Assembly: GCA_023416515.1 (NCBI GenBank)
Contig: JAEZHP010000105.1
Location: forward strand, 1 to 6,267
Origin: Pseudomonadota bacterium
GTDB lineage: Bacteria > Pseudomonadota > Alphaproteobacteria > Sphingomonadales > Sphingomonadaceae
Direction of reading: 5' to 3'
Length of the DNA stretch: 6,267 nt
Below the pieces are notes generated by a model. The model saw only the letters and a program-made list of their open reading frames with translations, searched no databases and was not told the origin of the DNA. The position numbers were made by a program, and so were the translations under genes. Shown here in pieces: positions 4,674 to 6,267 of this stretch (positions are counted from its first letter, which is position 1; each line of letters starts with the position of its first letter).

Positions 4674-6068
4674 ATGGACAGCTATCGCGACTTTCCGAGC
4701 GAGTTCGAGCCGGCAAGCGAAGCGCTGGAAGCGGTGGAATCGACGGGCGTCGAGATCGGCACCGACGAGCGGCGTATGCACGTCCGAGCCTATAATTACT
4801 GGGTCTCGCTTCTCGATGGACGCGACTACCCGTCGATCGAGGACCTCGAGCCCGCTGATCTGGTCGATTTTGCTCCCCACAGCATCCTCCTCGACTTCAC
4901 CGCGGGCCGCGAAAACCCGGCGACGCCCTACATCGGGGCGGCGGTTCGCCAGGAATGCGACCTTGCCGACGAAGTCGCGACGATCGCCGACGTGCCAAGC
5001 CGCTCGCTGCTCTCTCGGCTGACCGATCATTACATGGAAATCATCGCCAACCGCGCTCCGGTCGGTTTCGAGGCGGAATTCGAGAATCAGCGCAGCGAGA
5101 ACATCTGCTATCGCGGAATCCTGATGCCGTTCTCGTCGGACGGTGACACCATCGACTTCATCTACGGCGTCATCAACTGGAAGAAGGTCGCTGAGAGCCG
5201 CTCAACGGGAAGGCCCGATCTTGCAGCGGCGCCGGCTGCGACGGAGCCGGGCGCGGACGACGAACCGCTCGAGCTCACCGAAGTCGCGGACCGTGCCGAG
5301 CCTCTAGAGATCGATGAGGTCGCCCAGGCCGAGGAGCCGCTGGAGCTTACCGAGCGGATCGAGGCTGACGAGCGTCCTGACCCGTCTTCGAGAGCATTTG
5401 CGAACGACGTCGTCGATGTGGCGCCCATGTGGTCGACGGAGGACGAGGGCGGCGACCATCTGGCGCCGCCTTCTATCGGCGAAGACGCTGGTCTCGCCGA
5501 CCGGCTTTGGGCCGCCCGTGAGAGCGTGGAAGAGGTCCGGGCAGCCGAAGGCCGCAGCCGCGAAGCGCTCTATCGCGCGCTCGCCTTTGCCTACGACTTC
5601 GCCCTGGCGAGCAAGGCCGAGCCGGAAGATTATGCCGAGCTGCTCGAGGAATCGGGCGTCAAGCCGCAAGCGCGAGCGCCAATGACGCCGATCGTGAAGC
5701 TGGTCTTCGGAATAGATTACGACAAGGCGCGACTGACCGAATATGCCGCCGCCCTTGCATATGCCGACCGCCAGGCGGTCGAACTCGGCGGCTTCCTCGC
5801 GTTCATCGAGGCGCAGGCGGGCGGCCTCAAGGCCCTCGTGGCCGCAGAGCGCCAGGCGCGGCGTCCCGAGCCCAAGGCAGACACAAAGACCGAACGCGCT
5901 CGCGAGCAGCTCCGCTCGGCCGCTCCGCTCGCGCTCGAGGCAATCGCGCCCGACGAAGAATTCGCGCTGGTGCTGACTCGCCGCTCGAGCGCAGGGGTGC
6001 ACGAAGCGGTAGCCGTCGTCGAAGACCCCGCACTGGTCGAGCGCGCGATCCGGCGCGTCGGCGGCTAA
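4674..6068 (+). CDS. PAS_5 domain protein with acidic repeat linker and unknown helical C-terminus
   Basis: The 464-aa protein appears soluble, with no signal peptide or membrane helix. Residues about 34-172 look like a PAS_5 domain, a PAS type frequent in Alphaproteobacteria: an AYNYWVSLLDGRDYP start (39-53), an ILLDF-to-YIGAAV strand region (71-91), a helix SLLSRLTDHYMEIIANRAPV (111-130), and final strands CYRGILMPFSSDGDTIDFIYGVINW (145-169). Residues 175-270 are a Glu/Asp/Pro/Ala-rich, probably disordered linker with three exact-length 12-residue repeats (197-232). Residues about 272-410 are mostly helical, with a conserved-looking stretch MTPIVKLVFGIDYDKARL (337-354), and 428-464 may form a small strand-helix end. 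No kinase, GGDEF, EAL or HTH output motif is visible. The ATG at 4674 is the first possible start, since TAG lies in frame at 4659-4661. A sensory or regulatory role is inferred from PAS only; its ligand and output are unknown. Confidence 0.85.
   Translation: MDSYRDFPSEFEPASEALEAVESTGVEIGTDERRMHVRAYNYWVSLLDGRDYPSIEDLEPADLVDFAPHSILLDFTAGRENPATPYIGAAVRQECDLADEVATIADVPSRSLLSRLTDHYMEIIANRAPVGFEAEFENQRSENICYRGILMPFSSDGDTIDFIYGVINWKKVAESRSTGRPDLAAAPAATEPGADDEPLELTEVADRAEPLEIDEVAQAEEPLELTERIEADERPDPSSRAFANDVVDVAPMWSTEDEGGDHLAPPSIGEDAGLADRLWAARESVEEVRAAEGRSREALYRALAFAYDFALASKAEPEDYAELLEESGVKPQARAPMTPIVKLVFGIDYDKARLTEYAAALAYADRQAVELGGFLAFIEAQAGGLKALVAAERQARRPEPKADTKTERAREQLRSAAPLALEAIAPDEEFALVLTRRSSAGVHEAVAVVEDPALVERAIRRVGG
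5262..5369 (+). repeat. Three tandem 36-bp units coding 12-residue acidic repeats
   Basis: Within the linker of the PAS protein, residues 197-208, 209-220 and 221-232 each begin EPLE, follow with L or I at position 5, and carry Glu at position 7; the first copy reads EPLELTEVADRA. The copies differ at many wobble positions and in their last five residues, so the repeat is old rather than a fresh duplication. Period and start are exact: 3 x 36 bp with no gap. Confidence 0.8.
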
Positions 6069-6072
6069 ACCC

Positions 6073-6090
6073 GCCGCGATACTGCGGCTT
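6073..6090 (+). terminator. Weak candidate terminator after the PAS gene
   Basis: GCCGC (6073-6077) pairs with GCGGC (6084-6088) around GATACT, 4 nt after the stop codon, but only TT-CG-T follows, so the T tract is poor. A second short pairing, CCTTG (6095-6099) with CAAGG (6109-6113), overlaps the proposed promoter of the next gene. Termination here is uncertain. Confidence 0.25.
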
Positions 6091-6096
6091 CGTCCC

Positions 6097-6126
6097 TTGT
6101 CCCCGCTGCAAGGCGAGGGCTATAGG
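6097..6126 (+). promoter_or_regulatory. Candidate sigma70 promoter for the CDS at 6166
   Basis: TTGTCC (6097-6102) and TATAGG (6121-6126) are separated by 18 bp. Both keep the best-conserved bases of the housekeeping consensus (TTG in the -35, TATA in the -10), and the CTTG...GCTATAGG pattern is one I associate with sphingomonad promoters. Transcription would begin near 6133, giving a leader of about 33 nt before the ATG at 6166. Confidence 0.5.
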
Positions 6127-6165
6127 CCGCCGCGACCAAGACACCCTGTCGGAGCATTTACCGAA

Positions 6166-6267
6166 ATGACGGCCCAGCCGCGCCTGCCGAAGACGCTGGT
6201 GGATTCCATTCGCGACGCCCTCACCACCAACGCCCTTCCCGGCGAGACCGAGGGCTTCGACCGGCAG
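6166..6267 (+). CDS. N-terminus of an unfinished CDS, possibly large NAD-glutamate dehydrogenase
   Basis: Only 34 residues are present before the window ends; the frame is still open. The peptide starts MTAQPRLPKTLVDSIRDAL and contains a NALPGETEGFD motif at about 22-32. I recall similar starts (an ALPGE-G-F/L pattern) in the large NAD-dependent glutamate dehydrogenases (about 1,500 aa or more, glutamate to 2-oxoglutarate) of sphingomonads, but this is memory from a short, non-catalytic region, so the name is tentative. Support for a real gene is the GGAG at 6151-6154 (11 nt from the ATG), the candidate promoter at 6097-6126, and codon use like its neighbours. Confidence 0.65.
   Translation, partial: MTAQPRLPKTLVDSIRDALTTNALPGETEGFDRQ

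Noticed and set aside
5304..6002. Minus-strand open frame of 232 codons opposite the PAS protein
   Set aside because: It mirrors the coding frame of the PAS protein in GC-rich DNA; no domain, ribosome site or promoter is visible.

Overview
The window looks like ordinary chromosome from a GC-rich alphaproteobacterium, most likely a sphingomonad (Sphingomonadales). The clues are the G+C-rich third codon positions, a textbook EcfG-type general stress promoter (GGAAC-N16-CGTT), a CtrA-like box, an N-terminal PAS_5 domain protein, and the general style of the genes. No integrase, transposase, phage gene, CRISPR array or origin is visible. I see no convincing new multi-gene system; what is of interest lies in small details.

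Layout from left to right. (1) Positions 1-460 form a self-contained unit. An EcfG-like promoter (56-80) precedes a 68-residue single-pass membrane protein (120-326), followed by three back-to-back stem-loops, the last with a T-rich tail (a terminator). (2) Positions 460-3008 hold a two-gene tyrosine/phenylalanine catabolism operon. Homogentisate 1,2-dioxygenase (hmgA) overlaps fumarylacetoacetase (fahA) by 4 bp (GTGA). The middle enzyme, maleylacetoacetate isomerase, and the upstream enzyme HppD are not in the window. (3) On the minus strand, reading leftward, lie tRNA-Thr(CGU) (4505-4433), a small NTF2/SnoaL-like protein (4367-3972) and a ketopantoate reductase-family protein (3955-3005). 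This group converges on fahA so tightly that both stop codons lie in one CTAG. The NTF2-like gene appears to carry a premature amber codon five codons before an older stop. (4) A 168-bp divergent intergenic region (4506-4673) with a CtrA-like motif precedes a 464-residue protein. That protein has an N-terminal PAS_5 domain, an acidic linker with three 12-residue repeats, and a helical C-terminal region I do not recognise. (5) A plausible sigma70 promoter (6097-6126) leads into a CDS starting at 6166 that is cut by the window end; it may be the N-terminus of the large NAD-glutamate dehydrogenase.

How the genes work together: HmgA opens the homogentisate ring and FahA cleaves the final intermediate to fumarate and acetoacetate, so they act in one pathway and are translationally coupled. 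The reductase and NTF2-like genes form a second likely operon, possibly co-transcribed with the tRNA. The PAS protein stands alone as a probable signalling or sensory protein.
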